The notes under the pieces are model-generated. The model worked only from the letters and a program-made list of their open reading frames with translations, was not told the DNA's origin and made no database searches. The position numbers and the translations under genes were made by a program. A stretch of 29,926 nucleotides of DNA, taken from positions 1-29,926 of the forward strand of contig JAEXYZ010000027.1 in the NCBI GenBank assembly GCA_023405135.1, in the 5' to 3' direction. Positions 16,641 through 24,345 of the stretch are shown piece after piece. The DNA is from Bacillota bacterium (GTDB taxonomy: Bacteria > Bacillota > Bacilli > Bacillales_A > Planococcaceae). How positions within the stretch are numbered: position 1 is the first letter of the stretch; every line of letters starts with the position of its first letter.

Positions 16641-17858
16641 CTATTCAGCATTATATCTAACAATAACAGTACCTGTTCGAGATTCTCCAGTTAATTTTAA
16701 AATGTTGGCATTTTCTATGATTTTATCGAAATGTAACGTTTTTAGTAAAAATTGATCGCCTTCAACTCTCGTGACTACATCTGCTAAACCAACATCCGCT
16801 TTTCCGAAATTCGTTGTAACTTGTCCGTCAAGGGATAATGTTTTCGGGACATACAATTCAACCGCTCCAGCAACAGTTTGCGCTTTAATTTTCCGCGCAT
16901 TTTGAGCCTGGGTAGTAACAACAACTGCACCATTTACTGATTCAGCTTCTACTTCTTGTAGATGTCCATCAATATAAATTCGGCCATTGACTGTTTCAGT
17001 TTCAAGATCTTCCCCTTGCACATTTCGAATTTCGATTGCGCCATTGCCCGTTTCTATTTTTGCATGTTGGAAGGAAGACTGATCCACCTTTACCGAACCA
17101 TTATATGTTTTTGCCTTCAAAAGCTTCGAATTTAACTCTTGAATTGTAATTCCACCATTTAATAAGCGTAAAAAGAAAATATCATATTGCTTCTCTGGTA
17201 CAATAAATCGAAGGGATACTTGTGTCATTTTAGACGGCACAGTAATTGTTAATTTTCCATCTTGTAATTTTAAAAACTCTTCCTCAAATTGTGCCTTCGT
17301 TTTTTCTTCATCATGTTCACTTAACGTAGTTTTAATATTCGCTTCTATTAAAAATTGTTGATCTTCAGCTTTTACAACTTCAACTTTGCCATTTGGAATT
17401 TCAAGTTCAACTCCTCTTACTTCTTCTGCGTTAAAGGCATAGTTTTTCATAAATTGAACTTTTTCACCAAATGGAAATTCCAAATCAATTTCTTTTAGTT
17501 TTGAGAAGGTTGTATTCATTAAGCCCATGACGCGATTACTAAAATGTGATAAATCTTCTTTTAAATCATTCATAAATTCATCCATTTTTTTGTTTGCTTC
17601 TTTATTATTAAATGTTTTGCCAAACATATCTTCAAATCCAGATGTTTTCGATGTGTTATCTTTTTCAGCAGTTGATTGCTGTGAGCTATTGCTCTCTTGT
17701 GATGTGTGTTGTTCTTCTTTCAATGTTGAAAGAGGAACACTGTTTGATTGAGTGGATTCTTTTTCTTTTGTTAATGCCTCTAGTAAAACAATGGCTTCTT
17801 CTGCAGAGATTGTTCCGTTTTCGACTAATTTTAAAATTCGTTTTCGTTCGTTTTCCAT
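16641..17858 (-). CDS. yvlB: YvlB-like DUF4097 protein
   Basis: Predicted 405-residue protein with no signal peptide or membrane helix. The first 35 residues (MENERKRILKLVENGTISAEEAIVLLEAL) form the short helical hairpin common to stress-response membrane/envelope proteins (SHOCT/YvlB-N type). A polar linker rich in S, Q, T and E follows to about residue 95. The C-terminal part is a DUF4097 beta-helix with repeating short strands such as NGGITIQELNSK, NGSVKVDQS, NGAIEIRNVQ, NGRIYIDG and NGAVVVTTQ. The ATG at 17858 is chosen because GGAGG stands 10 nt upstream; an earlier start 21 codons upstream lies inside the promoter and hairpin. B. subtilis yvlB, close to uvrA, belongs to the SigW envelope-stress regulon, and an ECF-like promoter is visible here too. 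Biochemical function is unknown. Confidence 0.8.
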   Translation of the reverse strand: MENERKRILKLVENGTISAEEAIVLLEALTKEKESTQSNSVPLSTLKEEQHTSQESNSSQQSTAEKDNTSKTSGFEDMFGKTFNNKEANKKMDEFMNDLKEDLSHFSNRVMGLMNTTFSKLKEIDLEFPFGEKVQFMKNYAFNAEEVRGVELEIPNGKVEVVKAEDQQFLIEANIKTTLSEHDEEKTKAQFEEEFLKLQDGKLTITVPSKMTQVSLRFIVPEKQYDIFFLRLLNGGITIQELNSKLLKAKTYNGSVKVDQSSFQHAKIETGNGAIEIRNVQGEDLETETVNGRIYIDGHLQEVEAESVNGAVVVTTQAQNARKIKAQTVAGAVELYVPKTLSLDGQVTTNFGKADVGLADVVTRVEGDQFLLKTLHFDKIIENANILKLTGESRTGTVIVRYNAE

Positions 17859-17862
17859 AAAT

Positions 17863-17909
17863 AAAAAGCCTCCCTCTATTGTATATACAATTATACGCAG
17901 AGGGAGGGC
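17863..17909 (-). terminator. Hairpin between uvrA and yvlB covering the yvlB ribosome binding site
   Basis: On the minus strand CCCTCCCTCT pairs with AGAGGGAGG (9-10 bp, one bulge, 21-nt loop) and is followed by five T. It can serve as the uvrA terminator. Its second arm contains the GGAGG of yvlB. The ECF-type -10 and the predicted transcription start lie within the loop, so only read-through mRNA would contain both arms. Confidence 0.6.
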
Positions 17910-17920
17910 GAAAAGTTTCA
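17894..17920 (-). promoter_or_regulatory. ECF-sigma-type promoter of yvlB
   Basis: The minus strand reads TGAAAC followed by TTTT, a 17-nt spacer in total, then CGTA. This is the SigW/SigX/SigM-like pattern in Bacillus. The predicted start is about 28-30 nt before the yvlB ATG. An alternative SigA -10 (TATAAT) overlaps the same place but has no TTGACA partner. Confidence 0.6.
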
Positions 17921-17955
17921 TCTTTAGTTATAGCTAATTTTATTCATTGTTCATG

Positions 17956-20823
17956 CTATTTATTAGAGGCGTCCACTAATAGCTCTTTCATCCGTTTTCG
18001 ATCACGTTCTAAAATCGGCTTTAAATAACGTCCTGTGTAAGAATTTTTATTGTCAGCGACTTCTTCAGGTGTACCCGTAGCAATAATCGTTCCACCTTTG
18101 TCACCACCTTCTGGACCTAAATCAATAATATGGTCAGCTGTTTTAATGACATCTAAATTATGTTCGATTACTAGAACGGTATCCCCATTTTCAACAAGTC
18201 GTTGTAAAACTTTTAATAAACGAGCGATATCTTCAGCATGTAATCCAGTAGTTGGCTCGTCTAAAATATAAAAAGATTTTCCCGTTGAACGACGATGTAG
18301 CTCAGAAGCAAGCTTCACACGCTGCGCTTCTCCCCCTGATAAAGTGGTAGCAGGTTGACCAAGCTTCATATAGCCTAAACCTACATCGACAATTGTTTGA
18401 AGCTTTCGTTGAATCTTTGGTACATTCTCAAAAAATACAACCGCATCTTCAATGGTCATATCTAATAATTCAGCAATATTTTTTTCTTTATAGCGAACTT
18501 CCAATGTTTCACGGTTATAACGTTTGCCATGACAAACTTCACACGGTACATATACATCAGGTAAGAAGTGCATTTCGATTTTAATAATGCCATCTCCACG
18601 GCACGCTTCACAACGGCCGCCCTTTACATTAAAACTAAAGCGCCCTTTTTTATATCCACGAACTTTTGCTTCATTCGTTGCAGCAAATAAATCACGAATA
18701 TCATCAAAAACACCAGTATATGTTGCTGGATTTGAACGTGGTGTGCGTCCGATTGGTGATTGATCAATATCAATTACTTTATCTAAATGCTCGATACCTG
18801 TTATTTCTTTATGAACACCCGGCTTTGTACGTGCGCGATTTAATTTTTGTGCCAAAGCTTTATATAAAATTTCATTGATAAGTGTTGACTTCCCTGAACC
18901 AGAAACACCTGTTACTGCAATAAATTGGCCAAGAGGAATATCAACTTTGACATTTTTTAAATTATTTTCGGAAGCACCTTTAATTGTTAGCTTTCTTCCG
19001 TCAGATTGTCTGCGTTCGATTGGCAGTGGAATAAATTTTTTCCCACTTAAATACTTCCCTGTAATCGATGCATCATTGTGCATTACTTCTTCTGGAGTAC
19101 CAACTGCCACAATTTCACCGCCATGAACACCTGCACCAGGACCAACATCAATTAAATAATCGGCTGCCATCATTGTATCCTCATCATGTTCAACGACAAT
19201 TAACGTATTTCCTAAATCACGCATATTTTTTAATGTTGCAATTAGTCGGTCGTTATCACGCTGGTGTAAACCTATTGATGGTTCGTCCAAAATATAAAGA
19301 ACACCAGTAAGTCGTGAACCAATTTGAGTTGCAAGTCGAATCCTTTGCGCCTCTCCTCCAGATAAAGTCCCTGCAGAACGAGATAGTGTTAAATAATCTA
19401 ATCCAACATTTATTAAAAAGCTTAATCGTTCAGTAATTTCACGGATAATTAATCGCGCTATTTGCATATCTTTTTCAGATAATGTTAATGAAGAGAAAAA
19501 CCCATACATTTCAGAAATCGAATGCTGCGTTGCTTCCGCAATGTGTAAACCTTCCACTTTTACTGCCAATGTTTCAGGCTTTAATCGATATCCTTTACAT
19601 GTTGGACATGGCTGCTCTGCCATATATTTTTCCATTTGTTCACGTACCCAATCCGAAGTTGAATCTCGGAAGCGACGTTCTATATTATGCACCACCCCTT
19701 CAAACTCAATATTTTTATCATGTACACTACCGTATTCATTTTCATAATGGAAATGTATTAGTTCTTTACCGGACCCGTATAAAATTTTATCCATTTGTCC
19801 CTTTGGAATTTGTGACACAGGAACGTCCATTGGGATACCGTAATGGTCACATACCGCCTTTAGTAGTTGAGGGTAGTATTGTGAGCTAGTTGGCTCCCAT
19901 GCTGCAATGGCATGTTCTTCTAGTGTTTTATCCCAATCAGGTATTAATAAATCTAAGTCCACTTCTTGTTTTGTTCCAAGCCCATCACAGGACGGACAAG
20001 CACCAAATGGACTATTGAAGGAGAACATTCGTGGTTCTAATTCACCAATTGAAAAGCCGCAAAGTGGACAAGCATGATGTTCACTAAACAGTAATTCCTC
20101 ATGCCCCATAACATCTACTAGCACTTTTCCATCTGCAAGTCGGCATGCAGTTTCTAGAGAATCACTTAGTCGCGCTGCAACGCCCTCTTTAATGACAACA
20201 CGATCTATAACAACTTCAATATTATGCTTTTTGTTTTTATCAAGTTCAATAGAATCATCTAAATCGCGCATTTCTCCATCAATTCGGACGCGAACATAGC
20301 CTTGCTTTTTTAAATCCTCTAGTAGTTTTACGTGTGTTCCTTTTCGCCCTGAAACCATTGGTGCTAACAATTGCATTTTTGTACGTTCTGGATATTCTAA
20401 AAGACGATCTACCATCTGTTCAATCGTTTGTGAAGTAATTTCTGTGCCGTGATTAGGACAAATCGGTTTTCCGATTCGCGCATAAAGAAGGCGTAAATAA
20501 TCATAAATTTCAGTTACTGTACCCACTGTTGAACGAGGATTTCTGCTCGTTGTTTTTTGGTCAATTGAAATTGCAGGAGAAAGACCCTCAATAGAGTCGA
20601 CATCCGGCTTGTCCATTTGTCCTAAAAACTGACGGGCATATGCAGAAAGTGACTCGACATATCGCCGTTGCCCTTCTGCATAAATCGTATCAAAAGCAAG
20701 CGATGACTTCCCAGAGCCTGATAAGCCTGTTAATACAACAAGCTTATCTCGGGGAATAGTTACATTAATATTTTTTAAGTTATTCGAACGTGCACCTTGC
20801 ACAACTATTTCTGTATTTTTCAC
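17956..20823 (-). CDS. uvrA: Excinuclease ABC subunit A
   Basis: Predicted 955-residue cytosolic DNA damage recognition ATPase of nucleotide excision repair. It has two ABC modules: Walker A GLSGSGKSS (33-41) and GVSGSGKST, and signatures LSGGEAQRIRLA and LSGGEAQRVKLA. Zinc-binding clusters are CPLCGF...CPSC and CEAC...CEVC. The length is typical. UvrA dimers find bulky lesions and load UvrB. The start is a GTG at 20823 with AAGGGTG 8 nt upstream. The gap to uvrB is 7 nt, so the genes are co-transcribed and likely coupled. The operon promoter before uvrB carries a LexA-like box. The coding frame is complete and ends at 17956, just before the hairpin and promoter of yvlB. Confidence 0.97.
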   Translation of the reverse strand: MKNTEIVVQGARSNNLKNINVTIPRDKLVVLTGLSGSGKSSLAFDTIYAEGQRRYVESLSAYARQFLGQMDKPDVDSIEGLSPAISIDQKTTSRNPRSTVGTVTEIYDYLRLLYARIGKPICPNHGTEITSQTIEQMVDRLLEYPERTKMQLLAPMVSGRKGTHVKLLEDLKKQGYVRVRIDGEMRDLDDSIELDKNKKHNIEVVIDRVVIKEGVAARLSDSLETACRLADGKVLVDVMGHEELLFSEHHACPLCGFSIGELEPRMFSFNSPFGACPSCDGLGTKQEVDLDLLIPDWDKTLEEHAIAAWEPTSSQYYPQLLKAVCDHYGIPMDVPVSQIPKGQMDKILYGSGKELIHFHYENEYGSVHDKNIEFEGVVHNIERRFRDSTSDWVREQMEKYMAEQPCPTCKGYRLKPETLAVKVEGLHIAEATQHSISEMYGFFSSLTLSEKDMQIARLIIREITERLSFLINVGLDYLTLSRSAGTLSGGEAQRIRLATQIGSRLTGVLYILDEPSIGLHQRDNDRLIATLKNMRDLGNTLIVVEHDEDTMMAADYLIDVGPGAGVHGGEIVAVGTPEEVMHNDASITGKYLSGKKFIPLPIERRQSDGRKLTIKGASENNLKNVKVDIPLGQFIAVTGVSGSGKSTLINEILYKALAQKLNRARTKPGVHKEITGIEHLDKVIDIDQSPIGRTPRSNPATYTGVFDDIRDLFAATNEAKVRGYKKGRFSFNVKGGRCEACRGDGIIKIEMHFLPDVYVPCEVCHGKRYNRETLEVRYKEKNIAELLDMTIEDAVVFFENVPKIQRKLQTIVDVGLGYMKLGQPATTLSGGEAQRVKLASELHRRSTGKSFYILDEPTTGLHAEDIARLLKVLQRLVENGDTVLVIEHNLDVIKTADHIIDLGPEGGDKGGTIIATGTPEEVADNKNSYTGRYLKPILERDRKRMKELLVDASNK

Positions 20824-20830
20824 GTTTTGG

Positions 20831-22813
20831 TCACCCTTCTACCTTCAGTTCAAATATCGTATCTCGTAATTCTGCTGCACGTTCAAAATCAAGTGCTTTT
20901 GCGGCTTCTTTCATTTCATTTTCAAGAGACGCAATCAATTTCTCGATTTCGTCTTTTGACAACTTTTTGCCCTTTGTCACTTTTGTTACATATGTTTCTT
21001 CCTCTTCGGCCGCTTGTGTTGCACGAATTAAATCTGGAATTTTCTTTTGAATTGTTTTTGGTGTAATACCATGTTCTTTGTTATATGCCTCTTGAATTGC
21101 ACGACGACGTTTTGTTTCATCAATTGCCTTTTTCATAGAATCCGTCATATTATCTGCATACAAAATAACATGTCCATTCGCATTACGTGCAGCTCGTCCA
21201 ATTGTTTGAATAAGAGAACGTTCAGATCGTAAAAACCCTTCTTTATCAGCATCGAGAATTGCTACAAGGGAAACTTCTGGTATATCAAGACCTTCTCGCA
21301 ATAGGTTAATTCCTACGAGCACATCATATGTTCCTTTACGTAGTTCCCGAATAATTTCAATTCGTTCTAGTGTTTTAACTTCTGAGTGAAGATACTCGAC
21401 TTTGATGCCCATTTCCTTTAAATAGTCTGTTAAATCCTCTGACATTTTTTTCGTTAGAGTCGTAATTAGGACACGTTCTTTTTTTCTAATACGTTCATTA
21501 ATTTTATCGATTAAATCATCAATTTGTCCTTCAATTGGGCGTACATCAATTGTTGGATCAAGCAGCCCTGTTGGACGAATAATTTGCTCCACCATTACTG
21601 GTGTATGCTCCATTTCATATGGACCAGGGGTTGCAGATACGTAAATTGCCTGATGGATATGCTGCTCAAATTCCTCAAACTTTAACGGTCTATTGTCTAA
21701 TGCTGACGGTAAACGAAAACCATGCTCTACTAACACATTTTTTCGTGCTTGGTCACCGTTATACATTCCACGTACTTGTGGTAATGTTACATGACTTTCA
21801 TCCACTACAAGTAAAAAGTCTTTCGGGAAGTAATCGAGCAATGTATACGGTGTTACACCTGCTTCTCTTAACGTTAAATGTCGAGAATAGTTTTCGATTC
21901 CTGAACAGAAGCCCATTTCTCGCATCATTTCTAAATCATACTTCGTTCGTTGTTCTAAACGTTGCGCTTCAAGTAATTTATCTTCAGCTCTGAATTTTGC
22001 AAGCTGTTCCTCAAGCTCTGCCTCGATATTTTCAATGGCCTTCACCATTTTTTCCTCTCGAGTAACGAAGTGAGAAGCTGGAAAGATAGCAACATGATCG
22101 CGATCACCTAAAATTTCACCCGTTAATGCGTCCACTTCTCGAATTCGATCAATTTCATCGCCGAAAAATTCGACACGAATACATTTTTCATCCCGTGATG
22201 CTGGAAAAATTTCAACAACATCCCCACGAACTCTAAACGTCCCTCGTGTAAAGTTTATATCATTGCGTTCATATTGAATGTCTACAAGCTTTCGCAACAA
22301 TTGATTTCGTTCAATTTCCATTCCTGTTCGGACCGATACAACCATTTCACGATATTCTTCTGGATTACCTAAACCATATATACAAGATACTGAAGCGATG
22401 ATGATAACGTCTTCCCGTTCAAACAACGCAGATGTAGCAGAGTGACGTAGTTTGTCAATTTCATCATTAATGCTTGAATCTTTTTCTATATACGTATCAG
22501 TTTGTGGAACATACGCTTCTGGTTGATAGTAGTCGTAGTAGCTGACAAAATATTCAACGGCATTGTTCGGGAAAAATTGTTTAAATTCGCTATACAGCTG
22601 CCCAGCAAGTGTTTTATTATGTGCTATTACTAATGTCGGCTTTTTTACTTCTTTTATTACATTGGAAATGGTAAATGTTTTCCCTGTACCAGTTGCCCCA
22701 AGTAACGTTTGATGACGTTTACCTTCCTTAACACCTTTAACGAGTTCTGCAATAGCTTTCGGCTGGTCCCCACTCGGTTCGTAGGCGGAATACAGTTTAA
22801 AAGTTTCGGCCAT
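20831..22813 (-). CDS. uvrB: Excinuclease ABC subunit B
   Basis: Predicted 660-residue helicase-like protein that receives damaged DNA from UvrA and positions UvrC. It shows Walker A GATGTGKT (39-46), the beta-hairpin that threads DNA (YYDYYQPEAYVPQTD, 92-106), the DEAD-like VDESH, helicase motifs in LVGINLLREGLDIPEV and QTIGRAARN, and a C-terminal UVR domain (LENEMKEAAKALDFERAAELRD) that contacts UvrC. The ATG at 22813 has AAAGGA 10 nt upstream. It leads the uvrB-uvrA operon. A LexA-type box and an extended -10 promoter lie within 90 nt upstream, as expected for SOS control in Bacillus. Confidence 0.97.
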   Translation of the reverse strand: MAETFKLYSAYEPSGDQPKAIAELVKGVKEGKRHQTLLGATGTGKTFTISNVIKEVKKPTLVIAHNKTLAGQLYSEFKQFFPNNAVEYFVSYYDYYQPEAYVPQTDTYIEKDSSINDEIDKLRHSATSALFEREDVIIIASVSCIYGLGNPEEYREMVVSVRTGMEIERNQLLRKLVDIQYERNDINFTRGTFRVRGDVVEIFPASRDEKCIRVEFFGDEIDRIREVDALTGEILGDRDHVAIFPASHFVTREEKMVKAIENIEAELEEQLAKFRAEDKLLEAQRLEQRTKYDLEMMREMGFCSGIENYSRHLTLREAGVTPYTLLDYFPKDFLLVVDESHVTLPQVRGMYNGDQARKNVLVEHGFRLPSALDNRPLKFEEFEQHIHQAIYVSATPGPYEMEHTPVMVEQIIRPTGLLDPTIDVRPIEGQIDDLIDKINERIRKKERVLITTLTKKMSEDLTDYLKEMGIKVEYLHSEVKTLERIEIIRELRKGTYDVLVGINLLREGLDIPEVSLVAILDADKEGFLRSERSLIQTIGRAARNANGHVILYADNMTDSMKKAIDETKRRRAIQEAYNKEHGITPKTIQKKIPDLIRATQAAEEEETYVTKVTKGKKLSKDEIEKLIASLENEMKEAAKALDFERAAELRDTIFELKVEG

Positions 22814-22849
22814 TCGTTGTTCGTCCTTTCACCCAATTCTTGTATAATT

Positions 22850-22879
22850 ATTTTAGCATATCCATTTACAAATTTCGAA
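22850..22879 (-). promoter_or_regulatory. uvrBA promoter
   Basis: The minus strand has TTCGAA, an 18-nt spacer and TGC-TAAAAT (extended -10). The start would lie about 30 nt before uvrB. The LexA-like box sits just upstream of the -35. Confidence 0.5.
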
Positions 22880-22886
22880 TAAAAAG

Positions 22887-22900
22887 CGAACATATATTCT
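22887..22900 (-). promoter_or_regulatory. LexA (SOS) box, slightly degenerate
   Basis: CGAACATATATTCT compares with the Bacillus SOS consensus CGAAC-N4-GTTCG. One half-site is perfect. The other reads ATTCT, with the first and last bases differing. Its position at the uvrBA promoter supports SOS control. Confidence 0.55.
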
Positions 22901-22921
22901 TTAAAGCTATTTCATTTTTAG

Positions 22922-23026
22922 TTTGTCGGGATTATTTGAGTTTTTTTCGGGAATATTGATTGGTTTGTCGGGATTTTAATCGATTTTGTCGGGATTACTG
23001 CTGAATTTGTCGGGATTCTAATTACT
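22922..23026. repeat. Tandem array of five 21-bp units, core TTTGTCGGGATT
   Basis: Units begin at 22922, 22943, 22964, 22985 and 23006, exactly 21 bp apart. Four share the 12-nt core TTTGTCGGGATT. The second is a variant (TTTTTCGGGAAT). The nine bases after each core differ. On the minus strand one frame reads NPDK in each full unit, but a TAA interrupts it and no ribosome binding site is seen, so it looks non-coding. It lies between the second iron alcohol dehydrogenase and the uvrBA promoter. Confidence 0.85.
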
Positions 23027-23086
23027 TTCACATTAGGAAGATTAGTTTGGTGAGATTCTCCCTGAATTGAAAATTGACTTTTAAGT

Positions 23087-23123
23087 AAAAAAAGCACACT
23101 TCAGTAAATTCTGAAGTGCACTT
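23087..23123 (-). terminator. Terminator of the permease-aldehyde-alcohol dehydrogenase operon
   Basis: A 13-pair stem (23092-23104 with 23111-23123, two G-U in minus-strand RNA) with a 6-nt loop is followed by a run of T on the minus strand. It lies 14 nt past the operon's last stop. Confidence 0.85.
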
Positions 23124-23137
23124 TTCTAAACTCTTTT

Positions 23138-24334
23138 TTATCGAATTGTTTCTAAACTTTCTTTCTCAACAATTTTGCCTTCAAATGCCGCTTTATAAAT
23201 CGCGAAAATATCATCTTTTAGCAACGGCATAGGACTGCGTGCTAAAATCCGCTTTTGCTCAATAGCATCATTTGTTAAACCTTCCAGTGCGTCTTCTGTA
23301 ATATTGAATCCTTTTAAAGTAGATGGGATATTAACATCCTCTACTAGTCTTTTTAATTCTTCTACACATTTATAAGATGCTTCTTCTTGCGATAAGTTTA
23401 CCGCGCTAAAGCCCATCGCTTCATAAATATCTTTCATTCGTTTTTCACAACTTTGACGAATATAGCCCATTACATATGGAAGTAAAACGGCATTAGAATC
23501 GCCATGAGCAATATGGAATTGCCCGCCAATTGGATACGCCAATGCGTGAACGCCTGCTACTCCTGCATTAAAGAAAGCTAATCCAGCAAGGTAACTACCA
23601 TAACTCATATCTGTACGAGCTTGTTTATCTTCGCCTTTTGAAACAGCTGTACGAATCGAATTGCTAATTAAGCGAATTGCTTGTAATGCGAGGGCATCTG
23701 AAACAGGGCTCGCATTTACTGAAATATAAGCTTCTACTGCATGTGTCAAGGCATCTACTCCCGTTGCAGCTGTCACTTTTGGTGGTAAAGAAATAGTTAA
23801 AGCTGGATCAACAATTGCAACATCCGCTAATAAATAATCATGGGTTACAACATCTTTTGTTGTTTCAAGAGACAATACAGAAATATTCGTAACTTCTGAT
23901 CCTGTACCTGAAGTTGTAGGAATTAATATTGTAGGTAGCCCTTTATGTGTAATTTTTTTAGTTCCAGTTAAATTTAAATAATCTGCAACAGCCCCTTCAT
24001 GAGAGGCTAAAACACCCGCAAGTTTTGTTAAATCAAGGGCACTACCCCCACCAATACCAATCACCATATCAAATTGATTGTCGCGTGTATAAGCTACTAA
24101 TTTTTCTCCAATTGCCAGTGGTGGTTCAGGCACAACATCTGTATAAATTTCAGTTGCATAGCCTGCTGCCTCTAATGGGTCAACTACTTTATTTGTTAAT
24201 CCGATATCTTTTAAAAATGGATCCGTAATAACAAGGATTTTTTTCACTTGAAAACGATTGACCTCTTCAACTAAGTGAGATAATGAACCCCAACCTGTAA
24301 AGCTAAGCGGTGGAAATGTTATTTTTTCAGACAT
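23138..24334 (-). CDS. Iron-containing alcohol dehydrogenase, last gene of the LacI-controlled operon
   Basis: Predicted 398-residue cytosolic metal-dependent dehydrogenase. It has GGGS (95-98), IPTTSGTGSEVTN (138-150) and ligands Asp194 and His198 (GVDALTHAVEAY), His263 (GVHAL) and His277 (FHIAHG). The start ATG at 24334 has AGGAG 8 nt upstream, placed at the end of the aldehyde dehydrogenase gene with an 11-nt gap, so the two are one transcript. The pairing suggests an alcohol oxidised via its aldehyde to an acid, or an aldehyde split between oxidation and reduction. Candidate substrates cannot be chosen from sequence. Iron-type reductases acting on sulfoacetaldehyde or 1,2-diol-derived aldehydes are known, but this is only a possibility. 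It is a distant paralogue of the dehydrogenase at 14311-15501. Confidence 0.88.
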   Translation of the reverse strand: MSEKITFPPLSFTGWGSLSHLVEEVNRFQVKKILVITDPFLKDIGLTNKVVDPLEAAGYATEIYTDVVPEPPLAIGEKLVAYTRDNQFDMVIGIGGGSALDLTKLAGVLASHEGAVADYLNLTGTKKITHKGLPTILIPTTSGTGSEVTNISVLSLETTKDVVTHDYLLADVAIVDPALTISLPPKVTAATGVDALTHAVEAYISVNASPVSDALALQAIRLISNSIRTAVSKGEDKQARTDMSYGSYLAGLAFFNAGVAGVHALAYPIGGQFHIAHGDSNAVLLPYVMGYIRQSCEKRMKDIYEAMGFSAVNLSQEEASYKCVEELKRLVEDVNIPSTLKGFNITEDALEGLTNDAIEQKRILARSPMPLLKDDIFAIYKAAFEGKIVEKESLETIR

Positions 24335-24345
24335 TTTAATCACTC

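Noticed and set aside
19482..19889. Plus-strand reading frame of 135 codons opposite uvrA
   Set aside because: It is antisense to a highly conserved gene, and its translation has no family features.
21601..21993. Plus-strand reading frame of 130 codons opposite uvrB
   Set aside because: Same reason: a shadow frame without start signals.
22657..22893. Minus-strand reading frame of 78 codons overlapping the uvrB start
   Set aside because: It overlaps the uvrB N-terminus and promoter in another frame, with no family features.
22922..23026. CRISPR array
   Set aside because: The conserved core is 12 nt and the fillers 9 nt, far below CRISPR repeat and spacer lengths, and there are no cas genes.
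22922..23026. Heptad-repeat coding sequence (NPDK per 21 nt on the minus strand)
   Set aside because: A stop codon falls within the frame, there is no ribosome binding site, and the second unit breaks the motif.
14311..24334. The two iron alcohol dehydrogenases as a long duplicated flank of the uvrBA region
   Set aside because: They share family motifs only; the remaining sequence differs too much for a recent duplication.
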